A stretch of DNA of 10,428 bases, taken from contig JAISNZ010000169.1 in NCBI GenBank assembly GCA_031275955.1, forward strand, positions 1 to 10,428, read 5' to 3'. This document shows, piece by piece, positions 1 to 7,327 of the stretch. The notes beneath the pieces are model-generated. The model did no database searches. It worked only from the letters and a program-made list of their open reading frames with translations, and had not been told where the DNA came from. The translations under genes and the position numbers were made by a program. Position 1 is the first letter of the stretch, and every line of letters begins with the position of its first letter. Origin of the DNA: Desulfovibrio sp. Lineage in GTDB: Bacteria > Desulfobacterota > Desulfovibrionia > Desulfovibrionales > Desulfovibrionaceae.

Positions 1-290
1 AGACGGAAGAGGCTTTTTCCCTGCGTACCCGTTCCATGGCGGAAGTATTGGCGGAGCAGGGGGATCTTGCCGGCGCCCTGGATATCTACCAGGAAATCAT
101 CCAATCCGCCCCGGAAGAAGAAAGAAGATCTCTTGAAGCCAGGGCCGAGGAACTTTCCCGCCGCATGACGGCCGGCACAGCGCAACAGGAACAAACGGGA
201 GAAACGGATGATGCCTCCGACAAGGAAAATAACCGTTTGATCGGGATTTTGGAATCCCTGGCCAGGCGGCTTGAGGCCAGAGCCCGCTAA
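1..290 (+). CDS. C-terminal part of a TPR-like helical protein (5' end outside window)
   Basis: The open frame runs unbroken from the window edge (first full codon at 3) to a TAA at 288-290, so the ATG at 36 is probably internal and the gene starts upstream. About 95 residues are visible. The segment around MAEVLAEQGDLAGALDIYQ, followed by an acidic/Arg-rich helix, has the helix-turn-helix spacing of a tetratricopeptide repeat (small residue, then G-D-L-x-x-A-L-x-I-Y). The rest is a charged, low-complexity, Glu/Gln-rich linker and a short helix rich in Leu and Arg. TPR units usually mediate protein-protein contacts; the partner cannot be told. The next gene starts 30 bases downstream, so the two are probably cotranscribed. 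With so little of the protein visible, the fold call is an inference and no function is assigned. Confidence 0.6.
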   Translation, partial: TEEAFSLRTRSMAEVLAEQGDLAGALDIYQEIIQSAPEEERRSLEARAEELSRRMTAGTAQQEQTGETDDASDKENNRLIGILESLARRLEARAR

Positions 291-320
291 CTGTAATCTT
301 TTATTCCCAGAGGTACGCCT

Positions 321-1274
321 GTGCAGCGAATGATCTTGATTCTCCTTGTTGTCTGCACCCTCCCCGGATGGGGGTGCACATACAGCCAGTCCTTGAAGGA
401 TATCTGGAAATTCAGCGACAAACAATTCCGCGCCTATGTGAATACCCCTGCCGTTATTGACATGGAGGCCACGGGCGATTGCGAAGCGTATGAGCTGGCC
501 TTGGGAGAAGCCGTCCTGACGGTGGACGACCGGTTGCAGCGTTTTGTCCGGGCCATGGAAAACGGGGACCGCAATCCGGACCAGAACTGGGTTTTGGCGA
601 TCATGCGGCGCTTTCCCTGGTTGTCCGGCGTGGCCCTGGTGGATGCAGACGGGACCCCTCTGGCCCGCTACCCCGAATATTTTATGAAAGAATTTGACGT
701 CAGCGCCCTTTTGGAAGCCGACCCGAAACAGAGCATCAGTTCCTTGCGGGCCTATGTGCAACAGTCTCCGTTCGGGCCGGAAATCTATCTCGCCCATCCT
801 GTTTTCGCCAGCGGAAATTTTCGGGGCCTGGTTGTCGCCTATTTTGATCCTCGCGCCCTGGCCGGCCTGAGCGAGGAGGCGGACCAATTCATGCTGGCCT
901 CGCCTGCGGGAGTGGTTTGGGCCGGACAATTCGACGCCGCGGCCACCCCTGTCGGGCAAGCTGACTGGGAAGAAATTCTCGGGCGCCGATCCCGCGGTCT
1001 TATCGGGCCTTCGGAGAACAGATTTTTCTGGACTACCCGCTATGTCGGCAACCTGCCGCTGATCTACGCCATTCCCACGAGCGCCGTGGACAGGCAACTG
1101 GCCATGAAAGATCCGGAACTGCCTCCGGAGGAAATTGCCGACGCCAGATTCGTAAAACCCCCGGCCCCTTCCGGCACAGGCAGCGTCGGCAATATCGGCA
1201 GCCCCGATCTTAGCCCTCTCCCTTCCCCTGATCAGCCCGTATCCACTTCAGGAGCCCTGCCCCTGGAAGAATAA
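321..1274 (+). CDS. Probable lipoprotein with Cache/PAS-like sensor fold
   Basis: Predicted protein of 317 residues. I favour GTG at 321 because AGAGG (309-313) lies 7 bases before it; ATG at 330 is the alternative. The N-terminus is a short hydrophobic signal ending in LPGWGC, so Cys19 is a likely lipidation site, although Gly at -3 and Trp at -2 make the lipobox imperfect. Residues about 50-255 resemble an extracytoplasmic Cache-type domain: a long helix (about 56-80), a strand-turn-strand with GVALVDADGTPLARYP (103-118), a second pair around 155-180 and MLASPAGVVWAG (191-202). Cache domains normally sense small ligands ahead of a transmembrane segment and a signalling module. Here there is neither, only a Pro/Ser/Gly-rich tail (about 275-317). 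It may be a ligand-binding or scaffolding lipoprotein. It sits 21 bases before fbp, so coexpression is likely. The fold is inferred by eye. Confidence 0.72.
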   Translation: MQRMILILLVVCTLPGWGCTYSQSLKDIWKFSDKQFRAYVNTPAVIDMEATGDCEAYELALGEAVLTVDDRLQRFVRAMENGDRNPDQNWVLAIMRRFPWLSGVALVDADGTPLARYPEYFMKEFDVSALLEADPKQSISSLRAYVQQSPFGPEIYLAHPVFASGNFRGLVVAYFDPRALAGLSEEADQFMLASPAGVVWAGQFDAAATPVGQADWEEILGRRSRGLIGPSENRFFWTTRYVGNLPLIYAIPTSAVDRQLAMKDPELPPEEIADARFVKPPAPSGTGSVGNIGSPDLSPLPSPDQPVSTSGALPLEE

Positions 1275-1295
1275 TTCTGCCCAAGGAGATCCCGC

Positions 1296-2336
1296 ATGTC
1301 CCCCGTTCCTGCCGCAACCGACAGCAGCAGCCGCCAGATTACCGTCACGGAGCATCTTCTTCTGCATCAGAAGAAGTCCCCGGAGGCATCGGGCGTCTTC
1401 ACCCAACTGCTCTATGACTTGATTCTGGCTGCCAAACTTATCGCCCGCAGCGTCAACAAGGCCGGCCTTCTGGATGTCCTTGGCGGGACGGGTGAGACGA
1501 ACGTGCAAGGGGAACATGTGCAGAAACTGGACGAATTCGCCAATCGCATCCTCATCCACCGTATGGAGCGAAGCGGCGCCCTTTGCGCCATGGCCTCGGA
1601 GGAGAACGCAGATCTCATTTCCATACCCCGACAGTTCGCCAAGGGTGATTATATCCTGATTTTTGATCCTTTGGACGGTTCCAGCAACATTGACGTCAAC
1701 ATCAACGTGGGCACCATTTTTTCCATTTTGCGCCGCATTTCTCCCCGGGAGGAGGAAGTGACGCTTGGCGACGTGCTCCAACCCGGCTATCAGCAGGTGG
1801 GGGCCGGTTATGTCCTCTACGGTCCGTCCACCATGCTTGTCTACACCACCGGCCACGGGGTGCACGGGTTCACCCTGGATCCCAGCGTGGGGGAATTTCT
1901 CCTCTCCCATGCCAAGATCACGATTCCGGCCAACGGCAATATCTATTCCGTCAACGAGGGCAATCTTTTCTATTGGAATGAGGCCACGGCCAGGGCGATC
2001 GCCTCTTTCAAAAGCAGGGAAAACCCTGGGAAAAAACCCTATTCCCTCCGATATGTGGGTTCCCTGGTGGCGGATTTCCACAGGACTCTTTTTTACGGCG
2101 GCATCTTCATGTATCCCCTGGACTACAAGAACCGTGAAAAACCGCGCGGGAAACTTCGCTTGCTCTGTGAAGCTTCCCCCATGGCCTTTTTGGCCGAGCA
2201 GGCCGGGGGGGCCGCATCTGATGGGGAACAGAGGATTTTGGATATCGTGCCCCAGGAACTGCACCAACGCGTTCCTCTGTACGTCGGCGCCAAGGAAGAC
2301 GTGGATTTTGTCACGGCCCTCCTGCGGGAGGGGTAA
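1296..2336 (+). CDS. fbp: Fructose-1,6-bisphosphatase, class I
   Basis: Encodes a 346-residue cytosolic, Mg-dependent enzyme that hydrolyses fructose 1,6-bisphosphate to fructose 6-phosphate, the committed step of gluconeogenesis. Family signatures are in order: SEEN (101-104), the metal and phosphate site DPLDGSSNIDVNINVGT (124-140), YGPSTMLVYTTG (175-186), YSVNEGN (217-223), the substrate-binding RYVGSLVADFHR (252-263) and GKLRLLCEASPMAFLAEQAGG (from 285). Length is normal for the class. The N-terminus is slightly extended (about 15 polar residues before ITVTEHLL). The start is supported by AAGGAG at 1283-1288, 7 bases upstream. It lies between a lipoprotein gene and tsaD on the same strand with short gaps (21 and about 36 bases) and no terminator, so they probably share a transcript. 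A gluconeogenic enzyme fits a bacterium growing on organic acids, but that is inference. Confidence 0.97.
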   Translation: MSPVPAATDSSSRQITVTEHLLLHQKKSPEASGVFTQLLYDLILAAKLIARSVNKAGLLDVLGGTGETNVQGEHVQKLDEFANRILIHRMERSGALCAMASEENADLISIPRQFAKGDYILIFDPLDGSSNIDVNINVGTIFSILRRISPREEEVTLGDVLQPGYQQVGAGYVLYGPSTMLVYTTGHGVHGFTLDPSVGEFLLSHAKITIPANGNIYSVNEGNLFYWNEATARAIASFKSRENPGKKPYSLRYVGSLVADFHRTLFYGGIFMYPLDYKNREKPRGKLRLLCEASPMAFLAEQAGGAASDGEQRILDIVPQELHQRVPLYVGAKEDVDFVTALLREG

Positions 2337-2372
2337 CTCCGATACCCATCAAGCATAGAGGTCTTTTTGTTT

Positions 2373-3473
2373 ATGCTTTGTCTCGGGATTGAAACCTCCT
2401 GTGACGATACCTCCCTGGCCTTGGTGAAAGACGGCCGCCTGCTGGCCCAGGAAAGCGCCGGCCAGGCGGATCTTCATGCTCTCTTCGGCGGCGTGGTGCC
2501 GGAGCTGGCCTCACGGGAACATGCCCGTTTCATTGGCCCCCTGTGCGACAAACTCCTCCGGGACAACCGGTATGTCGCGGCGGATCTGGATCTGGTGGCC
2601 GTGGCCCGCGGCCCTGGCCTCCTGGGGAGTCTTCTCGTGGGGATAGCCTTTGCCAAATCCCTGGCAGTGGGCAGCGGGGCGCTTTTCATTGGCGTGAATC
2701 ACCTGCATGCCCATCTTCTGGCCGCCGGCCTGGAAAAAAAACTGCTCTATCCTGCCCTTGGCTTGCTGGTTTCCGGGGGACACACGCATCTGTACCGGGT
2801 GGAAGGTCCGGCCGCTTTTTCCCCTTTGGGGAAAACCCTGGATGATGCCGCGGGAGAGGCCTTTGACAAGGCCGGGAAAATGCTCGGCCTGCCATACCCG
2901 GCCGGCCGTCAGATGGATTTTTTGGCCGGGAAGGGCAGGGCGGATCCCCGGCTTTTCCCTCGCCCGCACATGCGTTCCGGGACGTTGGATTTCAGCTTCA
3001 GCGGTCTGAAAACAGCCATGCGCGCCCAGGCGAAACCTTCCTTGCGGGTTTCCTGGGATGCCGCCACCGGAAAGGCCGTCCTGCCAAAGGACCCGGAACA
3101 ATACGCCGCTCTTGCCGATTGTTGCGCTTCTTTTCGTCTGGCTGTGGTGGAGACGCTTGCGGCCAAGATGCAGGCGGCTCTGGATGCCCCCGATCAGGCG
3201 GATATCCGTTGCCTTCTCCTGGCGGGGGGCGTGGCGGCCAACTCTCTGCTGCGCGCCTCCATAGCGCGTCTGGCCGCCTCCAGAGAAAAAGCCTTCCTTG
3301 TCCCCGCCCCCGCGTTATGCGCGGACAACGGCGCCATGGTGGCCTATCTCGGCGGGCTTCTGGCGGAAGAGGGCTTCTGCCATCCCCTGAGCATGGAAGC
3401 TGTCCCCAGAGGAAGGCCCATCCCCGATGACATGAGGCGGAGGATTGGCCAATTCCCCTTGACAGCCCCATGA
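2373..3473 (+). CDS. tsaD: tRNA N6-threonylcarbamoyladenosine synthase subunit TsaD (Kae1/Gcp family)
   Basis: Encodes 366 residues of the universal ASKHA-fold protein that, with TsaB and TsaE in bacteria, transfers threonylcarbamoyl from its adenylate to A37 of ANN-decoding tRNAs. Visible signatures: the N-terminal LGIETSCDDTS (4-14), the metal-binding pair H110 and H114 in VNHLHAHLL, the nucleotide loop LLVSGGHTHLY (131-141), LDDAAGEAFDKAGKMLGLPYPAG (from 156), FSFSGLKTAM (207-216), LLLAGGVAANSLLR (281-294) and the metal ligand Asp318 in CADNGAM. It is somewhat longer than Escherichia coli TsaD; the extra residues lie around 220-245 and at the C-terminus. I chose ATG 2373 because LCLGIETSC directly after Met is typical. 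An in-frame TTG at 2367 would add two residues and sits closer to AGAGG (2357-2361). The 3' end carries the promoter of the next operon. Confidence 0.97.
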   Translation: MLCLGIETSCDDTSLALVKDGRLLAQESAGQADLHALFGGVVPELASREHARFIGPLCDKLLRDNRYVAADLDLVAVARGPGLLGSLLVGIAFAKSLAVGSGALFIGVNHLHAHLLAAGLEKKLLYPALGLLVSGGHTHLYRVEGPAAFSPLGKTLDDAAGEAFDKAGKMLGLPYPAGRQMDFLAGKGRADPRLFPRPHMRSGTLDFSFSGLKTAMRAQAKPSLRVSWDAATGKAVLPKDPEQYAALADCCASFRLAVVETLAAKMQAALDAPDQADIRCLLLAGGVAANSLLRASIARLAASREKAFLVPAPALCADNGAMVAYLGGLLAEEGFCHPLSMEAVPRGRPIPDDMRRRIGQFPLTAP

Positions 3474-3487
3474 TGGACAACTATTAG
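3459..3487 (+). promoter_or_regulatory. Sigma-70-type promoter for trxA-trxB-bamD
   Basis: A perfect TTGACA (-35) at 3459-3464 is followed after 17 bases by TATTAG (-10, four of six consensus bases) at 3482-3487. The -35 lies inside the last tsaD codons and the -10 just after its stop, about 43 bases before the trxA start. Spacing and position fit a housekeeping promoter giving a short leader. Prediction from consensus only. Confidence 0.65.
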
Positions 3488-3530
3488 TCAAGGCAGTCGC
3501 ATGTATTGAGGCGACGAAAAGGAGAAGCGT

Positions 3531-3854
3531 ATGGCCACCTCGGTTACCGACAATACCTTTGAAGCGGAAGTCCTCAAGGCCCCCGTTCCTGTCCTTGTGG
3601 ATTTCTGGGCTCCCTGGTGCGGTCCCTGCCGCGCCATCGGCCCGGTGGTGGATGAACTGGCCGCGGAATATGACGGCAGGATCCGGGTCTATAAACTGAA
3701 TGTGGATGAGAACCCCGCTTCCCCCGGCCTTTTCAATATCAGGGCCATCCCGACCCTGATTGTTTTCAAGGATGGGCAGGTGGTCGAACAGATCACCGGG
3801 GCCGTATCCAAAACCAGCATCAAAGAGGTTCTTGACCGAAAGGCTCTTGCCTGA
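3531..3854 (+). CDS. trxA: Thioredoxin 1 (TrxA)
   Basis: Small cytosolic disulfide reductant of 107 residues, the normal length for TrxA. It keeps the active site WCGPC (W29, C30, C33) within VDFWAPWCGPC, the cis-proline Pro74 in RAIPTL that shapes the substrate groove, the conserved VDEN segment (58-61) and a C-terminal amphipathic helix. Reduced TrxA supplies electrons to ribonucleotide reductase, methionine sulfoxide reductases, peroxiredoxins and similar enzymes, and is regenerated by thioredoxin reductase. A strong ribosome-binding site, AAAAGGAG (3517-3524), supports the ATG at 3531. Its TGA stop overlaps the ATG of trxB by one base, so the reductase and its substrate are made together. 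It is preceded by its own predicted promoter at 3459-3487. Confidence 0.97.
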   Translation: MATSVTDNTFEAEVLKAPVPVLVDFWAPWCGPCRAIGPVVDELAAEYDGRIRVYKLNVDENPASPGLFNIRAIPTLIVFKDGQVVEQITGAVSKTSIKEVLDRKALA

Positions 3855-4780
3855 TGCCTTGTTACGACGCTCTGGTTCTTGGCGCGGGACCGGCGGGGAT
3901 CACCGCCGCCCTGTATCTTGCCCGTTGCGGCATTTCCGTGGGACTTGTGGAACAACTTGCCCCCGGCGGTCTTGTCCTCCTCACCCATACGATTGAGAAT
4001 TATCCCGGTTTTCCCAAGGGCATTTCGGGATATGAACTGGCGGACGCCTTTACCGCCCAGCTTGCGCCCTACAAAAATTTGATCCATATCCACGACGAGG
4101 TCTCGGAAGCGGATTTGCTGGCGTCCCCCAAACGGCTTCGCGTAGGGCAACAATGGCTGGAGGCGGAAGCGGTTATCCTGGCCATGGGCGGAACCTACCG
4201 CTCTCTGGGTCTTCCGGATGAGCAGAAATTTCTTGGCCGGGGCGTTTCCCATTGCGCGCTGTGCGACGGCAATTTCTTCCGCAATCAAATCGTAGGCGTG
4301 GTCGGGGGAGGGGATTCCGCCCTTGAGGAAACCCTCTATCTGGGGAATATCGTTTCCAGGATTCATCTGATTCACCGCAGGGACGCATTTCGGGCTGCCT
4401 CCGTCTACCAGGACAAGGTGCGGGCCATGCCCAATGTTGCCCTGGAACTCTCCACCGTGGTGGAACGACTCCATGGAAAGGACATTCTGGAGGGGGTCAC
4501 CCTGAAACGCCTGCGCACAGGGGAAGAGGAATACCTGCCCCTGAGCGGTCTTTTTATCTTCGCCGGTTTCCTCCCCCGGACGCAAATTCTGCCGCCGGAC
4601 ATCGGCCTGAACGCGGAAGGTTTTATTTTTACGGATATGGAAATGCGGACGGCTATCCCCGGTGTTTTTGCCGCAGGGGACATCCGCGCGAAACTTTGCC
4701 GTCAGGTCGTTACCGCTGTGGGGGACGGCGCTGTAGCGGCCAATGCGGCTTTTACCTACCTGGAACAACGGCATGGTTAA
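3854..4780 (+). CDS. trxB: Thioredoxin reductase (TrxB), FAD/NAD(P)H flavoprotein
   Basis: Encodes 308 residues, slightly shorter than the E. coli enzyme. It passes electrons from a pyridine nucleotide through FAD and a CxxC disulfide to thioredoxin. Domains in order: an N-terminal FAD Rossmann motif GAGPAGITAALYLAR (10-24), the redox pair CALC-D-G (C134, C137, where CATC is commoner), the nucleotide-binding GGGDSALEE (151-159), HRRDAFR (174-180), whose arginines are the usual signature of NADPH preference, and the second FAD motif GVFAAGDIR (270-278). The start overlaps the trxA stop as TGATG and needs no separate ribosome-binding site if re-initiation occurs. The 3' end overlaps the predicted bamD start by 8 bases. 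Low-molecular-weight thioredoxin reductases of anaerobes sometimes use other donors, but the HRRxxFR box argues for NADPH. Confidence 0.95.
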   Translation: MPCYDALVLGAGPAGITAALYLARCGISVGLVEQLAPGGLVLLTHTIENYPGFPKGISGYELADAFTAQLAPYKNLIHIHDEVSEADLLASPKRLRVGQQWLEAEAVILAMGGTYRSLGLPDEQKFLGRGVSHCALCDGNFFRNQIVGVVGGGDSALEETLYLGNIVSRIHLIHRRDAFRAASVYQDKVRAMPNVALELSTVVERLHGKDILEGVTLKRLRTGEEEYLPLSGLFIFAGFLPRTQILPPDIGLNAEGFIFTDMEMRTAIPGVFAAGDIRAKLCRQVVTAVGDGAVAANAAFTYLEQRHG

Positions 4781-5504
4781 CAGATCCGTCCGATGGCTGA
4801 GTCTGATTGTACTGGCGGTCTTCCTTTCCGGTTGCGGCCTTATTGACTATTTTTATCTGCCTCCAGCGGAAGATACCGCACAGGAACTGTTTGAGGCCGG
4901 CAACGACGCCATGCGCGAGAAGGACTACGTTGCCGCCAGCGCCTATTTTTCCAAGCTCAAGGAAAACTTCCCCTTCAGCCCTTATGCTGTGGAAGCTGAA
5001 CTGGCCTTGGCCGACGCCTATTTTCTGGACGAGGAATGGGCCCTGGCCGCGGAAGCCTATAAGGACTTCGAATCCATGCACCCCCGGCATGAGGCCATTC
5101 CCTATGTCCTTTTTTCCATCGGCGTGGCGAACCTGAACGGCTATCCCTCCATCGACCGTTCCCCCCAACAGGTGGAAGAGGCCTATTCCTACTTCAGCCG
5201 CCTGACGGAGAGCTATCCCAACACGGAATACGCCGAAGGGGCCAGGGAACAGATGGCGCGCTGCCGTCGCCTCATGGCCGAACACGATCTCTACGTGGCG
5301 GATTTCTATTTCCGCATGGATCGATATACCTCAGCCCTGTTGCGGTACAAGGACATTATCGCCAAATACCCGGATGTGCCGGAGGTTTTCGAGCATGCCC
5401 AACTGAAGGCCAAGGCCTCCCTGATCCGGGATATGGAAAATCAATCCGAAGAAACCCGCCGGGAACGGGAAGGAAGCTGGCGTCACTGGTTTAACTGGCT
5501 TTGA
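4773..5504 (+). CDS. bamD: Outer membrane protein assembly factor BamD (TPR lipoprotein)
   Basis: Encodes 243 residues, essentially the length of E. coli BamD. BamD is an inner-leaflet lipoprotein of the outer membrane that, with BamA, folds beta-barrel proteins. The start at 4773 is preferred over the in-frame ATG at 4743 because it gives a textbook lipoprotein signal: basic MVNRSVR, a hydrophobic core, and LSGC with lipidation at Cys21. After it come TPR-like repeats, visible as AQELFEAGNDAMREKDYVAA, the AELALADAYFLDEEWALAAEAY unit, the QVEEAYSYFSRLTESYPNTEYA unit, and DFYFRMDRYTSALLRYKDII followed by KYPDVPE. The aromatic-rich C-terminus is highly charged. The start lies 8 bases inside trxB and lacks an obvious ribosome-binding site, so translation is probably coupled. 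No clear intrinsic terminator follows; see the gap at 5505-5797. Confidence 0.93.
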   Translation: MVNRSVRWLSLIVLAVFLSGCGLIDYFYLPPAEDTAQELFEAGNDAMREKDYVAASAYFSKLKENFPFSPYAVEAELALADAYFLDEEWALAAEAYKDFESMHPRHEAIPYVLFSIGVANLNGYPSIDRSPQQVEEAYSYFSRLTESYPNTEYAEGAREQMARCRRLMAEHDLYVADFYFRMDRYTSALLRYKDIIAKYPDVPEVFEHAQLKAKASLIRDMENQSEETRREREGSWRHWFNWL

Positions 5505-5797
5505 GCCCAAGACCCGCGCGCAAACTAAGGCCTGTCCTTTGGTCGATCTCCCGTGCGCGGGACATTCCTTCCGCGCGTATCTCCAGCGAAGCGGGCCTGT
5601 TCCCGGCCCAATTTGCGCCGTACAGATTTGACCGTTGACGGTCAGGCCCTCGCCCGCCATGAACCCCAGCTTTCTTTTCCCTCTGCCCAAAGAGAACCGC
5701 AGGCCTGAAAATTCAGGCACAAAGCTTGCATGGCAAAAGAAAAAATGGCACTATCAGACCGTTCACACTTCTGACCCTGTGACCGGAACAGACTGCC
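5505..5797 (+). other. Gene-free bamD-rpoN gap with inverted repeats
   Basis: No convincing gene is present. Three symmetrical elements can be seen. (a) CCCGCGC at 5513-5519 pairs with GCGCGGG at 5555-5561, a long-loop hairpin just after bamD with no T-run, so at best a weak terminator. (b) TGACCG-TTGA-CGGTCA at 5629-5644 is a perfect 6-base-arm palindrome that could be an operator. (c) GCCTGAA-AA-TTCAGGC at 5703-5718 has perfect 7-base arms. A smaller GGGCC/GGCCC pair lies at 5593-5609. A promoter for rpoN is expected here. TTGACG at 5635-5640 has no good -10, and TTGCAT 5726-5731 with CACTAT 5749-5754 (17-base spacer) is poor, so I do not assign one. The functions suggested are inference. 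Confidence 0.4.
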
Positions 5798-7222
5798 ATG
5801 GCTCTTGGGCTTCTCCAGAAACTCCAGCTTTCGCAACAGCTCATCATGACGCCGCAACTGCAGCAGGCCATCCGGCTTTTGCAGCTCTCCCGCGTGGAAT
5901 TGCTGGAAACCGTTCAGCAGGAACTTCTGGAAAATCCCTTTCTTGAAGAATCATATGAAGAAGCCCCGGTGGCGGTGGAGGAGCAGCGACCATCTCCTGA
6001 AGAAGATGCCGATGCCTACACCCGGGAAGCGGCCAGAAACGCGGATTGGGAGGATTATCTCGGCGAATTTGCCAGTACCTCCCGCCAGTCTTCCCAACGG
6101 GAACAGGAAAGCCTGGAAGAAGGCGCGACCTTTGAAGCCCGGTATGCCGCCAAGCCCACGCTGGAAGGGCACCTCCACTGGCAACTGCGCCTTTCCCGCC
6201 TGACCGAGAAGCAGATGGGCATAGGCGAAGCCATTATCGGCAACTTGAGTTCTTCGGGATATCTGCAGGCCGAGATTGGCGAAATCGCGGACCTCGCCCA
6301 GGCGTCCCCGGAAGAAGTTGAAGAGGTTCTTCAACAGATTCAAAGATTTGATCCGGTGGGGGTTGCCGCCCGGACTCCCTGTGAATGTCTTCTGGTTCAA
6401 CTGGCCGTCCTGCGCTATGATCGCGATCCTGTCCTTGTCTCCCTTGTTTCCGAGCACCTTGAGGATCTGGAGGCAAAACGCTATAAATCCATTTTGCGCA
6501 AATTTAAATTAAGCTTAGAAGATCTTAAAGAATATCTTGATATTATTCAAAATTTGGATCCCATGCCGGGAGCCAGCTTTGGGGAAGGGGAGACAACCTA
6601 TATTTCCCCTGACGTTTTTGTCTATCCCCTGGATGATGAATTTATTATCGCCCTTAATGAGGAAGGGTTACCTCAACTCCAGCTTTCCTCTTTATATGAA
6701 GACAGCCTTCAAGTGGTCAAGGATGCGGATAAAGAATATCTGCAGGAAAGGATGCGTTCCGCATCCTGGTTGATAAAAAGTTTATACCAAAGACAAAGAA
6801 CGCTGTACAAAGTGATGGAAAGTATCGTAAAATATCAGAGAGATTTTTTTCTTTTTGGTGTCTCACACCTGAAACCTTTGATTCTCAAGGATATCGCGGA
6901 TGATATTTCCATGCATGAATCCACTGTCAGCCGCATTACATCCAATAAGTATGCCGCCACCCCGCATGGCATTTTTGAGATGAAATTCTTTTTCAATAGT
7001 TCTCTGTCGTTGGCTGACGGCAGTGAAGTCGGCTCTGAAAGCGTAAAGGCCCAGATGAAAAAATACATCGCCGAGGAAGACCCGAAAGAACCCCTGAGTG
7101 ATGAACGAATCGGCGAAATGCTCAAGGATGACCTGAAAGTGAATATTGCCAGACGGACAGTGGCCAAATACCGCACTGTCCTCAATATCCCGTCCTCTTC
7201 CAAACGCAGGGCTTTCTTCTGA
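5798..7222 (+). CDS. rpoN: RNA polymerase sigma-54 factor (RpoN)
   Basis: Encodes 474 residues, normal for the family. RpoN directs RNA polymerase to -24/-12 promoters and needs an AAA+ enhancer-binding protein to open them. Region I, contacted by activators, is the Gln/Leu-rich LQLSQQLIMTPQLQQAIRLL (9-28) through ELLENPFLEE. Region II is acidic (about 53-110). The core-binding domain follows, including LEGHLHWQL and PVGVAARTPCECL. The helix-turn-helix is in ADDISMHESTVSRITSNKY (367-385), and the RpoN box, which recognises the -24 element, is ARRTVAKYR (451-459). The ATG at 5798 gives the standard MAL start; only a weak GGA-containing site precedes it. Bases about 6481-6900, encoding part of the core-binding domain, are much more AT-rich than the flanks, although the reading frame is intact. 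It begins the regulatory cluster with hpf, rapZ and EIIA. Confidence 0.98.
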   Translation: MALGLLQKLQLSQQLIMTPQLQQAIRLLQLSRVELLETVQQELLENPFLEESYEEAPVAVEEQRPSPEEDADAYTREAARNADWEDYLGEFASTSRQSSQREQESLEEGATFEARYAAKPTLEGHLHWQLRLSRLTEKQMGIGEAIIGNLSSSGYLQAEIGEIADLAQASPEEVEEVLQQIQRFDPVGVAARTPCECLLVQLAVLRYDRDPVLVSLVSEHLEDLEAKRYKSILRKFKLSLEDLKEYLDIIQNLDPMPGASFGEGETTYISPDVFVYPLDDEFIIALNEEGLPQLQLSSLYEDSLQVVKDADKEYLQERMRSASWLIKSLYQRQRTLYKVMESIVKYQRDFFLFGVSHLKPLILKDIADDISMHESTVSRITSNKYAATPHGIFEMKFFFNSSLSLADGSEVGSESVKAQMKKYIAEEDPKEPLSDERIGEMLKDDLKVNIARRTVAKYRTVLNIPSSSKRRAFF

Positions 7223-7327
7223 TCAGGGAACCCTTCGGCGCGGGGGAAAATCCGGAAACCGGTCGTTCTCACGGGAACCTTATGGAGAAACTTACAGCAT
7301 TTTCTTTTTGAACCTGCGGAGGAGCCT

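Noticed and set aside
1248..2267. A 339-residue minus-strand open frame over fbp
   Set aside because: It is the antisense shadow of a clearly conserved fbp, with no recognisable motifs.
3689..4774. A 361-residue minus-strand open frame over trxA and trxB
   Set aside because: Antisense to two genes with intact catalytic motifs; its residues look like a composition-driven shadow.
5331..5720. A minus-strand frame of 129 residues covering the bamD end and the following gap
   Set aside because: It overlaps bamD for about half its length, shows no family motif, and gives no reason to call a gene in the gap.
5729..5754. TGGCA-containing sequence before rpoN as a sigma-54 promoter (autoregulation)
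   Set aside because: The GG and GC elements are not 10 bases apart as -24/-12 sites require; the second TGGCA lies too far downstream.
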